Below, in pieces: positions 37,070 to 46,071 of a stretch of DNA of 64,000 nt. The stretch's first letter is position 1; every line of letters begins with the position of its first letter. The stretch lies in the NCBI GenBank assembly GCA_021414245.1, contig JAIOOU010000003.1, forward strand, positions 124,001 through 188,000. Reading direction: 5' to 3'. The DNA is from Chloroflexota bacterium (GTDB taxonomy: Bacteria; Chloroflexota; Anaerolineae; Anaerolineales; Villigracilaceae). Position numbers and translations under genes: made by a program. A model generated the notes under the pieces. It worked only from the letters and a program-made list of their open reading frames with translations, did no database searches and was not told the origin of the DNA.

Positions 37070-37981
37070 TCAGGCGGAAATTGGATTGAGTTCTTTCATG
37101 ACCTGTTTGATCACCTTGTCATTCATTTCTTCGAGGGGAGGCTTGACCGCCCAGTGTGGCATGTCATGTTGCCGATGCAGAAGCGCCTTCAAGACCGGTG
37201 GAAATGGCACGTATTTTTCCAGGATTTTTCGTTGCATTGAAACCCGTGCCTGGATTTCAGAGGGATCCCCGCCATTCATGCAGGTATCCCAGATGTCGCG
37301 CAGGTCGTGGGAAAACAAATTGGCGAGGGCAGTGATGGCGCCCTGTGCCATGTTCTGGAGAGCGTGATGAAAATCCGAATCGGTGCCGTTCAAGACGAGC
37401 AGGTCCCTGCCGAAGCGTTGACCCACCGCAACGGTGAAGGCTTCATCGTGGGAGGAATCCTTGATCCCTGCAAATTGAACGGGGAAGGCGTCCTTCAAAC
37501 GGGCCAGCAGGTCCAATGAAAAACCAACACCGGATGTGCCCGGGATGTGATAACCGAGCACATGTCCCCTGGCGGGAACGGCTTTTGTGATCAGCTCACT
37601 GAACCATTGGTACAGACCTTCATCCGTTGCCTTTCGAAAGTAATAGGGCGGCAGGACAACCACTCCATCATAGCCAAGGTCAAAAGAGAGTTTGGTCAGC
37701 TCGATGCTTTCGGAGAGACTGGGTGTGCCGGTGCCTGCCAGTAATTTGAAACCCGGTAATTGCTGGCGGTAAACACGCGCCGAGCGCAGAAAGGTTTCGC
37801 GTTCCTTGGGGGAGAAGGAGGGCCCTTCTCCAGTGGTGCCGAAGAGCAGTGCGCCGTGACATCCCCGGGAGGCGAGAAAGCGCAGGAGAACGGGAACAGC
37901 TTCCAGGTCAAGGGTTGAATCGTGCTTGAGGGGAGTTACTGCCGCGGCGTAGACCCCGGCCAGGGGATGCAGGTCAGTCAT
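37070..37981 (-). CDS. dihydrodipicolinate synthase/N-acetylneuraminate lyase family protein
   Basis: GVYAAAVTPLKHDSTLDLEAV, GALLFGTTGEGPSFSPKER, GIKDSSHD. Confidence 0.88.
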   Translation of the reverse strand: MTDLHPLAGVYAAAVTPLKHDSTLDLEAVPVLLRFLASRGCHGALLFGTTGEGPSFSPKERETFLRSARVYRQQLPGFKLLAGTGTPSLSESIELTKLSFDLGYDGVVVLPPYYFRKATDEGLYQWFSELITKAVPARGHVLGYHIPGTSGVGFSLDLLARLKDAFPVQFAGIKDSSHDEAFTVAVGQRFGRDLLVLNGTDSDFHHALQNMAQGAITALANLFSHDLRDIWDTCMNGGDPSEIQARVSMQRKILEKYVPFPPVLKALLHRQHDMPHWAVKPPLEEMNDKVIKQVMKELNPISA

Positions 37982-37986
37982 GAGGG

Positions 37987-38844
37987 TTACTTCTTTTTCT
38001 TTCTTTTGACGAATTTTTTCGCGGCTTCATGAGGAGGCAACAACGGCTCGCCTTTTTCCTTAACCAAATAATGCTGATGGTCGAGGGTCCAAAGATACAA
38101 GTCGGCTTCGGTCCTGTTGGGGAAATCCTTCAAGATGTCGCTCTTGCGGATAACTTCCACGATGGGCATGTACACAGTATCGTACCAGTGCGCCACCGCC
38201 TCCTCCTCGGAGATGTCCCGTTTCAAGTCCAGCCCCATGAAATACAGGTGTACCGCGATATGCTCGAGCATGCGTTCAAAGCCGTCCGGGATGGTCGTTT
38301 TGATGTTTGCCTCAGGGCGGAGATTGTCGAGGGCTGTGCGTTCCAGAAAGCGGACTTTTGTGCCGAGGATCTCCAGGTCTTCAGGTTTGATGTCTGGTGT
38401 GATGTTTACGCGGGTGGCGCATTCGCGGATCTCTGCGTCGATGAATTCCTGTCCCTTCTCGCGGGCGACCGAAACGCGGTGATGACCGTCAACCACGAAA
38501 TAAACCTCGCCGACCTTGTAAAGGACCACCGGAGGCAGGTTGACATCCTGATAAAAGGCGCGATCAACTTTTTGCCAGCGGCTGGCAAGTTGGTCCTCCT
38601 TGGGAAGGAAGGCCCGGTCGAATTCATGATACCGGTTCAGACTCCCAGCGATCTGATTCACACGAATGGTTTTCACGCCCCGATAGATCGGACCGCCGAT
38701 ATGCAATTTTTCCTTGATCTCATCATAGGAGAGCAGGGTCGTGGCATGCTGGCCGGAGAGCACGGCCATGGCCTGGTTGATAAAGGATTTGAAGCGCGCC
38801 TTGCCAAAATCGGCGCGTACACGGGAATCTAATTCGTCAGACAT
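37987..38844 (-). CDS. ParB/Srx-fold N-terminal domain protein
   Basis: PPVVLYKVGEVYFVVDGHHRVSVAREKG. Confidence 0.7.
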   Translation of the reverse strand: MSDELDSRVRADFGKARFKSFINQAMAVLSGQHATTLLSYDEIKEKLHIGGPIYRGVKTIRVNQIAGSLNRYHEFDRAFLPKEDQLASRWQKVDRAFYQDVNLPPVVLYKVGEVYFVVDGHHRVSVAREKGQEFIDAEIRECATRVNITPDIKPEDLEILGTKVRFLERTALDNLRPEANIKTTIPDGFERMLEHIAVHLYFMGLDLKRDISEEEAVAHWYDTVYMPIVEVIRKSDILKDFPNRTEADLYLWTLDHQHYLVKEKGEPLLPPHEAAKKFVKRKKKK

Positions 38845-39471
38845 TTAATGACTCACTTCTAATGCTTTGTAGGGGTATACATTGATGATTCTGGTCAGGC
38901 CCACGTTGGTTTCGACGTTTTCGAGGTTCCTTCTATATACGTGCATGTGACCGTGGAAATGGTATCTGGGCTGGGAAATCCGGATCAGCCAGTTAAGTGC
39001 CTTCAATCCAACATGGGCACGGTCCGTATCGTCGTGAATGCCGTAGGGCGGCGAATGGCTGATCAGAATATCCAGGGCACGGCCATACTGAAGCCGGTTC
39101 AGCAGCAGGCGGGGCAGCATGCTGAATGCCCGTACATAGGCCTCTGACTGCGAGTACTGGTTAATTCCATCCGGCCGGTAACGGATGCATCCACCGAACC
39201 CGCCGATCAGGAATTTATTGTGGCGGACAATTTTCAGGTCCAGGTTGACCCCGCCTTCGGCATGAGCTTCCTTTTTGGTCAGGTCGAACCTTGGGTCATG
39301 GTTTCCGGGCACGTAGAACATACGCACATTGATGATCGTCACCAGGTATTCCAGATATTCGTAGGAAAGGTCCCCGCAGCCGAGAATCAGTTCAGCCCCC
39401 TGAAAATGCCCGCTGGAGGAAAGGGTGTACAGGCGTTCCAAAACCTGGTCGCTGACCGCTAGGATCTTCAC
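38845..39471 (-). CDS. metallophosphoesterase
   Basis: LILGCGDLSYEYLEYL, FYVPGNHD, DILISHSPP, FHGHMH. Confidence 0.9.
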   Translation of the reverse strand: MKILAVSDQVLERLYTLSSSGHFQGAELILGCGDLSYEYLEYLVTIINVRMFYVPGNHDPRFDLTKKEAHAEGGVNLDLKIVRHNKFLIGGFGGCIRYRPDGINQYSQSEAYVRAFSMLPRLLLNRLQYGRALDILISHSPPYGIHDDTDRAHVGLKALNWLIRISQPRYHFHGHMHVYRRNLENVETNVGLTRIINVYPYKALEVSH

Positions 39472-39626
39472 AGGATTGTATTTTGCCGTAGAACCGGTTT
39501 CCTAGCAAGCGGATTTTCCCATCAAATTGCAACTGTTTGGCATTTGCAAATCCATACACTGGGCACTATAATTCATTAATTAGAAGTTAATAGGAGCCTC
39601 CGCTGGAAACCAAAAACATTTCTTCC

Positions 39627-41483
39627 ATGGATTCGGGAGAGGATAACTCAGCTTCCCGTCAGCAACTCTCATCCGGGATCACTCTTGTCGACCGTTACAC
39701 CATTCAGGATGTGATCGGGGTTGGCGGCATGGGGTCTGTTTATCGCGCCAGGGACCTGCATTTTCCCAATGTGGTCAAACTGGTCGCGGTAAAGGAAATG
39801 ATCAACCTTGCCCCGGATCCGCTCATTCGCCAGACCATCGTGCAGAATTTTGAGCGCGAAGCCAACATGCTTGCCACGCTCAATCATCCTGCGATTCCGC
39901 GCATTTATGATTATTTCACCCAGAACGATCATTCCTACCTGGTCCTGGAATTTGTCCATGGGAAGGACCTCGAAACGGTGATCAGCGATGCCAACGGTTT
40001 CCTTCCGGAGGATCAGGTCATCAGCTGGGCCATCCAGCTTTGTGACGTGCTGGCCTATCTCCATGGACACAAACCGGATCCGATTATATTTCGCGACATG
40101 AAACCCTCCAATGTGATGATTAATCATAATGGGGATGTGGTTCTGGTCGATTTCGGGATTGCCAAGACCTTTCAAACCGGCCAGAAGGGGACCATGATCG
40201 GAACCGAAGGATATTCGCCGCCCGAACAATACCGCGGTGAAGCCACTCCAATTGCCGATATTTATTCCCTCGGGGCGGCCCTGCATCATGCCATTACACG
40301 CCGTGATCCGAGACTCGAGCCTCCGTTCTCGTTTGCGGAACGCCCCATTCGGCGGATCAATCCCAACATTTCGGCCGAATTTGAGGCTGTGGTTAATACA
40401 GCCCTCCAATACAACCCATCAGATCGTTTTACCAGCGCCACGGCAATGAAGGATGCCTTGATGAATGTTGCGCGCAAGACCGGCACACTTTCAAAGATCA
40501 CCTCCGCGCTGCCCGCCTCGAGTGCGGGCGTGAAGCCGCTCTGGTCCTTTAAGTGTGAGGATGAGATCCGCAGCACGCCCTTCCTAAACCAAGGCTCATT
40601 GTATATTGGCTGTTACGATAATAATTTGTATGCCCTGAATGCCGCGGATGGTCAATTCCAATGGAAATATGCGGCGGAAGGCGGAATTGTTTCCCGCCCC
40701 ACTGTGTACGATGGTAATATTTTCTTCGGGTCCGAAGATCAGCGCCTGCACGTCATCAGCGCGCGCACGGGCAAAGTCATATGGACCTACTACACGGAAG
40801 GGAAGATCTACTCCTCCCCCCGTATTTCCGACGGACATGTTTTCTTCGGCTCCGATGATCAGGACCTGCATGCGGTCAATGTCAACAGCGGAAGAGCCAT
40901 CTGGAAGTTTTCCACCGATGCCCCCATCCATTCCACACCTCTGGTTGCGAATGAGATGATCTATTTTGGCACAGAGGGCGGCTCCTTTTATGCCCTAGAT
41001 TTTCGCGGAGCAATGAAATGGCGCTTTCAGGCCAAACGTGCAGTGACCTCCTCTCCGATCCTGAAGGGGCAGGCCATTTACGTAGCCTCGGTTGATTCAA
41101 CCCTGTACTCCCTGGATTCGAAGAATGGCTGGGCAATTTGGAAATACCGGCTGGGCAAAGGCTCGGTATCCTCACCTGCACTGGCTGATGATCTGATATT
41201 TGTCGGCGCGGCAGATGGATTTATTTATTGTGTCGATTCCCGTACTTCCAAGGAAGTATGGCGTTTTAAGACCGAAAACCAGGTGAGCAGTTCCCCAACC
41301 ATTTACAAGGATTCAATGTATTGCGGTTCGGTGGATGGTAATATGTACTGTCTTGAATACCGGACCGGCCGTTTACGCTGGAAATTTGAGACCCAGGCGG
41401 CCATCACCGGTTCGCCGATTGTGCTTGATGATATTGTTTATTTTGGCTCAACAGACCATCATGTGTATGCCCTGTTTGCCTAA
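39627..41483 (+). CDS. serine/threonine protein kinase with C-terminal PQQ-like beta-propeller
   Basis: GVGGMGSVYRARD, PIIFRDMKPSNVMI, VDFGIAKTF, followed by eight xSP-type blade repeats; no hydrophobic segment between the domains. Confidence 0.95.
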   Translation: MDSGEDNSASRQQLSSGITLVDRYTIQDVIGVGGMGSVYRARDLHFPNVVKLVAVKEMINLAPDPLIRQTIVQNFEREANMLATLNHPAIPRIYDYFTQNDHSYLVLEFVHGKDLETVISDANGFLPEDQVISWAIQLCDVLAYLHGHKPDPIIFRDMKPSNVMINHNGDVVLVDFGIAKTFQTGQKGTMIGTEGYSPPEQYRGEATPIADIYSLGAALHHAITRRDPRLEPPFSFAERPIRRINPNISAEFEAVVNTALQYNPSDRFTSATAMKDALMNVARKTGTLSKITSALPASSAGVKPLWSFKCEDEIRSTPFLNQGSLYIGCYDNNLYALNAADGQFQWKYAAEGGIVSRPTVYDGNIFFGSEDQRLHVISARTGKVIWTYYTEGKIYSSPRISDGHVFFGSDDQDLHAVNVNSGRAIWKFSTDAPIHSTPLVANEMIYFGTEGGSFYALDFRGAMKWRFQAKRAVTSSPILKGQAIYVASVDSTLYSLDSKNGWAIWKYRLGKGSVSSPALADDLIFVGAADGFIYCVDSRTSKEVWRFKTENQVSSSPTIYKDSMYCGSVDGNMYCLEYRTGRLRWKFETQAAITGSPIVLDDIVYFGSTDHHVYALFA

Positions 41484-41494
41484 AAGGAGTCCTC

Positions 41495-42412
41495 GTGGCT
41501 GATTTTTTTCGAAAATTGTTTGGTGCTAAAGAAGAACCTGAATCTCCGAAAACAAAACAGGTTGACATGGTGACGACCGCCCCATTAACTGATCAGCAGA
41601 TCAGTTCGATTGTGGCGAATCAAAACCAAAAATATGAAATCAAACAGCTTGTGGCCAGCGCGGGACAATCCGTCGGGAAACAACGCGAACATAATGAAGA
41701 CAGTCTGCTGGCTCTCACAACTACCATCTCCGGGAGTGCCGAGAGCATTCCCTTTGGCTTGTATATTGTTGCCGATGGCATGGGCGGGCATCAATTTGGA
41801 GAGGTGGCCAGCAATGCCGCCATTCGGATCATGGGCGGTAACATCTCCAAGAAATTTCATTCCTATCTCTACAATTTACCCACACAGGGATTGCAGGACT
41901 CTTTGCAGGAGGTGATGGAAGCTTCGATTCTTGAGGCCCATCAATATGTACAACGGGAAGCTCCCGGCAGCGGGACTACGGTCACGGCTGCGCTCGTCCT
42001 TGGGCAGCAGGTGACGATTGCCCATGTCGGGGATAGCCGAGCCTATTCCATCTACTCGGACGGGAGAATTGAACCGATCACGCGTGACCATTCACTGGTC
42101 AAGCGACTTGAGGAACTCGGACACCTCAGCAAGGATGAAGCTGAAAACTTTCCCCATCGAAATGTTTTGATCCGCGCCCTGGGTCAGGGCGAAACGCTGG
42201 AAGCTGATATCTTTACCGTTCCCTTTCCACAGACTGGTTATCTGATGATCTGCAGTGACGGTCTTTGGGGAGTGATCAATGAAAAGGATATTCTGCGCGC
42301 GATTACAGAGGCGCCCAATTTGCATCGCGCCTGTCAGAATCTTGTGGATGCAGCCAACGCAGCCGGGGGACCCGATAATATTACGGTTATCCTCGCGCAA
42401 ATGATCGGATAA
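41495..42412 (+). CDS. PP2C-family protein phosphatase
   Basis: KQREHNEDSLLAL, YIVADGMGGHQFGEVAS, IAHVGDSRAY, MICSDGLWGVI, GGPDNITVIL. Confidence 0.95.
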   Translation: MADFFRKLFGAKEEPESPKTKQVDMVTTAPLTDQQISSIVANQNQKYEIKQLVASAGQSVGKQREHNEDSLLALTTTISGSAESIPFGLYIVADGMGGHQFGEVASNAAIRIMGGNISKKFHSYLYNLPTQGLQDSLQEVMEASILEAHQYVQREAPGSGTTVTAALVLGQQVTIAHVGDSRAYSIYSDGRIEPITRDHSLVKRLEELGHLSKDEAENFPHRNVLIRALGQGETLEADIFTVPFPQTGYLMICSDGLWGVINEKDILRAITEAPNLHRACQNLVDAANAAGGPDNITVILAQMIG

Positions 42413-42414
42413 AA

Positions 42415-43896
42415 ATGCCCTCCAACAAGCTGGATCATTACGCCATTCTTGGAGTCTTCCGTGATGCCTCACAGGAAGAGATTAAACGCGCGTATTTTGA
42501 AGCGGCTCAAAGATTGCATCCGGATAAAAATGTGGCTGCCGGGGAAACGGAATTATTCCTGGAAATTCAACAGTCCTATGAAATTCTCTCCAATCCCAAG
42601 CGTCGGAGTTTGTACGATGCAACGCTTCCGCCGATTATTGATGAGAACTCCATTGTTAAACACGAGGTGTTTTTCAGCCGCACCAACCTTGTAAAGGTGG
42701 GCGAGCCGCAACTGATCTATGTGCTGTTGGATGTAAGCCCGCGCGATCAAAAGGAAAGCCTGCCAGCCCCTCCATTGAACATCTGCCTGGTTTTGGACCG
42801 TTCCACATCCATGCAAGGCGAAAAAATGGACATGGTCAAGGCAACCGCGATCCAGTTGCTCCGCAGCCTGCGCCCCGTGGATGTCTTTAGCATGGTCACT
42901 TTCAGTGACCGTGCCGAGGTGATCATCCCAGCCGGACTCAATGTGGATAGCCGCAAGCAGGAGGGGCGGATCCAGATGATCCAGGCCTCCGGCGCCACTG
43001 AGATTTTTAATGGCCTTGAGGCCGGCATCAAGGAGATCCGTCGTACTCTTGACCCTTCGCGGGTGAATCACATCATTTTGCTTACGGACGGGCAGACCTA
43101 CGGGGATGAACAAGCCTGTTTGCAGCTTGCCGAGCAGGCAGCTGCCCAGAATATAGGGATCAGCGGCATGGGCATCGGCCATGAATGGAATGATATTTTT
43201 CTGGATGCGATCGCCAGTAAAACGGGTGGATCTTCGGCATATATTGCCAAACCCAAGGATATTCAACGGCTGCTGGTTGAAAAGTTTAATGCCCTGGTGA
43301 GTACTTATGCAGATGATGTTCTTCTGGAATTCAAGGAGCAGGAGGATGTGAAGATCAATTACGTGTTCCGTTTACAGCCTGAAGGCGGGGCTGTTCAAAT
43401 GGAATCCCCAATGCATCTTGGTCCGATTCTGCGGGACACCTCCCTGCATGTATTATTTGAAATTCTTGTCGGACCTTCGGCCATGGAAAAGGATGCCATT
43501 ACCCTTCTGAATGGATCATTGAAGATCTCCATTGCAGCCCGCTCCACTCCAGTTCCACCCATCCGGTTGAATCTGGCCCGTGATGTTGCCTCCGATCCCT
43601 CCCCTGAGCCTCCCCCCACGCGGATCTTGAGTGCGCTTTCACGTCTTACCCTGTATCGTATGCAGGAACGCGCCCGTGTAGCTGCGGATGCAGGTGAATA
43701 CGATGCTGCTGCGCGACATTTACAAAACCTGGCTACTCATCTGTTATCACAGGGCGAAAGTTCGCTGGCAAAAACTGCTTTGTTTGAAGCGGATAATCTT
43801 GAAAAGATGCATGCCTGGAGTGCCAGCGGAAACAAGGATATTAAATACAGCACCCGTGCACTCTTGTTGGCAGGGTCGAAGGAGAAGGCACGATGA
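42415..43896 (+). CDS. J-domain - VWA-domain fusion protein
   Basis: N-terminal DHYAILGVFRDASQEEIKRAYFEAAQRLHPDKN (HPD motif); VWA MIDAS DRSTSMQGEK, ATEIFNG, LLTDGQTYGDE. Confidence 0.92.
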   Translation: MPSNKLDHYAILGVFRDASQEEIKRAYFEAAQRLHPDKNVAAGETELFLEIQQSYEILSNPKRRSLYDATLPPIIDENSIVKHEVFFSRTNLVKVGEPQLIYVLLDVSPRDQKESLPAPPLNICLVLDRSTSMQGEKMDMVKATAIQLLRSLRPVDVFSMVTFSDRAEVIIPAGLNVDSRKQEGRIQMIQASGATEIFNGLEAGIKEIRRTLDPSRVNHIILLTDGQTYGDEQACLQLAEQAAAQNIGISGMGIGHEWNDIFLDAIASKTGGSSAYIAKPKDIQRLLVEKFNALVSTYADDVLLEFKEQEDVKINYVFRLQPEGGAVQMESPMHLGPILRDTSLHVLFEILVGPSAMEKDAITLLNGSLKISIAARSTPVPPIRLNLARDVASDPSPEPPPTRILSALSRLTLYRMQERARVAADAGEYDAAARHLQNLATHLLSQGESSLAKTALFEADNLEKMHAWSASGNKDIKYSTRALLLAGSKEKAR

Positions 43897-44402
43897 TCGA
43901 ATGTTCCAATTGTAAACATTCAAATTTGGATGGAACGATGTTCTGCGCGGAATGCGGTGCTCAGCTGATCGGCAAGGATAACCTCACAACCCAAAATATA
44001 TCCACACAACAATTCAGCCAGGTCAGCCCTCAAAAACCCAAAACGGATGTGTATCAGCCTTTTGACGGGAGTGATGCCTGGGGAAGTCTGCACTTGCTGG
44101 ATACCGGGCAGGTCCTGCCGCTTTCCACCAGAAATGAATTTACCATGGGCCGGGTGAGTGAAGGTCAGCCGATCATGCCGGATATCGACCTGTCTCCCTA
44201 TCAGGCTTATGCCGCAGGCGTATCAAGGCTGCATGGCGTGATCAAGAGAGTCGGAAACAATATTGTCATCGTGGATCTGGGGTCAGCCAATGGGACTTAT
44301 ATCAATGGAAAACGGCTCTCCCCCAATGCGGAACAGACCCTTAGCCATGGAGATATTATTGCACTCGGAAAATTAAAGATGCAGATCCTCCTTAAGAGTT
44401 GA
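43893..44402 (+). CDS. zinc ribbon - FHA domain protein
   Basis: CSNCKHSNLDGTMFCAECGAQL; FHA motifs TMGR...SRLHGVIKRVGNNIVIVDLGSANGTYINGKRL. Confidence 0.92.
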   Translation: MIECSNCKHSNLDGTMFCAECGAQLIGKDNLTTQNISTQQFSQVSPQKPKTDVYQPFDGSDAWGSLHLLDTGQVLPLSTRNEFTMGRVSEGQPIMPDIDLSPYQAYAAGVSRLHGVIKRVGNNIVIVDLGSANGTYINGKRLSPNAEQTLSHGDIIALGKLKMQILLKS

Positions 44403-44426
44403 TAAAAAGGAAAGAGAGAATATTTC

Positions 44427-44672
44427 ATGCCGTATTCCGTGATTATCCATATTGCCGGGGAACCTTCCGTGGCCGGCGAGATCGAAGAACTTCCCAAGCC
44501 CACTGATACCAGCATTTTGGTGATGAACCCGCGCCAAAAGGATGGCAAGGACCTGCATTACATTGATAATAATGTTGTCAAGGTCATCTGGCCGATGGCC
44601 AAGGTCAGTTTTATCGAGATCCTTGAAAGCGCAGAGGAAGAAAAGATCATAGGCTTCGTAAGGGACAAATAA
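44427..44672 (+). CDS. small conserved-looking protein
   Basis: 81-aa ORF in tight operon spacing between the FHA gene and response regulator. Confidence 0.6.
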   Translation: MPYSVIIHIAGEPSVAGEIEELPKPTDTSILVMNPRQKDGKDLHYIDNNVVKVIWPMAKVSFIEILESAEEEKIIGFVRDK

Positions 44673-44674
44673 AC

Positions 44675-45394
44675 ATGACTGAGTCATTGGAGCGTCGTCG
44701 CATCCTGGTTGTGGATGATGAGGAACGCATGGTGCGTTTCATACGCATGAACCTGGAACACGATGGTTTTCAGGTCAGTGAGGCCTTTAATGGCAAGCAG
44801 GCCATTCAAAAACTTCGCGATGTCACCCCGGACCTTATTCTTTTGGATATTATGATGCCGGACCTGGATGGTTTTGAGGTCCTCGAAACCATTCGCGAGA
44901 TCACCACCGTGCCAGTTATCATGTTGACCGCAAAAGGCGAGGAGGATGACCGGGTACGCGGACTGGAGGGCGGCGCGGACGATTACGTCACCAAGCCGTT
45001 CAGCCCAAGGGAACTGGTCAGCCGGGTAAAAGCGGTGTTGCGCCGGACCGAGGGCGCCACCGGTTCCATGCACGGACTGCTTGAGATCGACAAACGGCTT
45101 AAGATCGATTTCGACCGCCGGGAGATCTGGCTGGAAGGCAAACTGGTGAAACTTCGCCCGACGGAATATCGCCTGCTCTTTCATCTGGTTCAAAATGCGG
45201 GCTGGGTGGTTTCGCACGATCAATTGCTCCAGAAGGTTTGGGGGTATGAATACCGCGATGAACCGCATTATGTGCGCCTTTATATTAATTACCTGAGGCA
45301 GAAACTCGAAAAGGATCCTGCCGACCCCAAGTACATTCTCACCGAGCGGGGAGTGGGGTACCGGTTTGTGGATTTTAAACGCGCAAAAGAGTAG
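44675..45394 (+). CDS. OmpR/PhoB-family response regulator
   Basis: [29 protein letters not shown], winged-helix [28 protein letters not shown]. Confidence 0.95.
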   Translation: MTESLERRRILVVDDEERMVRFIRMNLEHDGFQVSEAFNGKQAIQKLRDVTPDLILLDIMMPDLDGFEVLETIREITTVPVIMLTAKGEEDDRVRGLEGGADDYVTKPFSPRELVSRVKAVLRRTEGATGSMHGLLEIDKRLKIDFDRREIWLEGKLVKLRPTEYRLLFHLVQNAGWVVSHDQLLQKVWGYEYRDEPHYVRLYINYLRQKLEKDPADPKYILTERGVGYRFVDFKRAKE

Positions 45395-45419
45395 CGAAAA
45401 ATTCTAACAAAATGAATAC

Positions 45420-45456
45420 AAAACGCCTGCGTTTTTCTAACGCGGGCGTTTTAAAT
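45420..45456 (+). terminator. intrinsic terminator
   Basis: AACGCCTGCG TTTTTCTA ACGCGGGCGTTTT. Confidence 0.7.
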
Positions 45457-45499
45457 TAAGCGTGTAAGTTCAAACCAATCTAACCCAAAGGAGGTACCT

Positions 45500-45943
45500 A
45501 TGTCAAACTTAATTCGTTGGGAACCCGCTCGTGAAATGATGACCTTGCGTGAAGCCATGGATCACCTCTTCGATGATGCCTTCACACGGCCGTTGCGCAT
45601 GAACGATGCTCGTTGGTCCATTCCGGCTGTCGATATGTATCAGACCGACAACGAGATCGTGGTCAAAGCCGCCATCCCGGGCGTCAAGGCTGATGAAGTG
45701 CAGATCAATGTCACGGGCGAAATCCTCACCCTCAAAGGCGAGATCAAGGAGAAGGAGGAGGTGAAGGAAAAGGCCTATCATCTCCGCGAACAGCGCTGGG
45801 GCATGTTTGAAAGATCCATCGCCCTGCCCACAGATGTGATCGCGGATAAGGCTAGGGCTGAATTCGAGAACGGCGTTCTCACCATTACCCTCCCGAAGGC
45901 CGAGGAAGTCCGCCCGAAATCCATCACCATCAAGACGAAATAA
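45500..45943 (+). CDS. Hsp20/alpha-crystallin family small heat-shock protein
   Basis: VDMYQTDNEIVVKAAIPGVKADEVQINVTGEILTLKGEIK, RSIALPTDVIADKARAEFENGVLTITLPK. Confidence 0.95.
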   Translation: MSNLIRWEPAREMMTLREAMDHLFDDAFTRPLRMNDARWSIPAVDMYQTDNEIVVKAAIPGVKADEVQINVTGEILTLKGEIKEKEEVKEKAYHLREQRWGMFERSIALPTDVIADKARAEFENGVLTITLPKAEEVRPKSITIKTK

Positions 45944-45956
45944 TAATACTTCCACA

Positions 45957-45988
45957 AAAGGAGCCGGATCGATCCGGCTCCTTTTTGA
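45957..45988 (+). terminator. intrinsic terminator
   Basis: AAAAGGAGCCGGATCGATCCGGCTCCTTTTTG. Confidence 0.85.
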
Positions 45989-46071
45989 TTCGCAAAGGAC
46001 GCCTGATTTTCTAAAGAAGGAGGCTTCACTTGTGCAACAAGCGGTATGATTGGGAAATTGGAGATCCTGGC

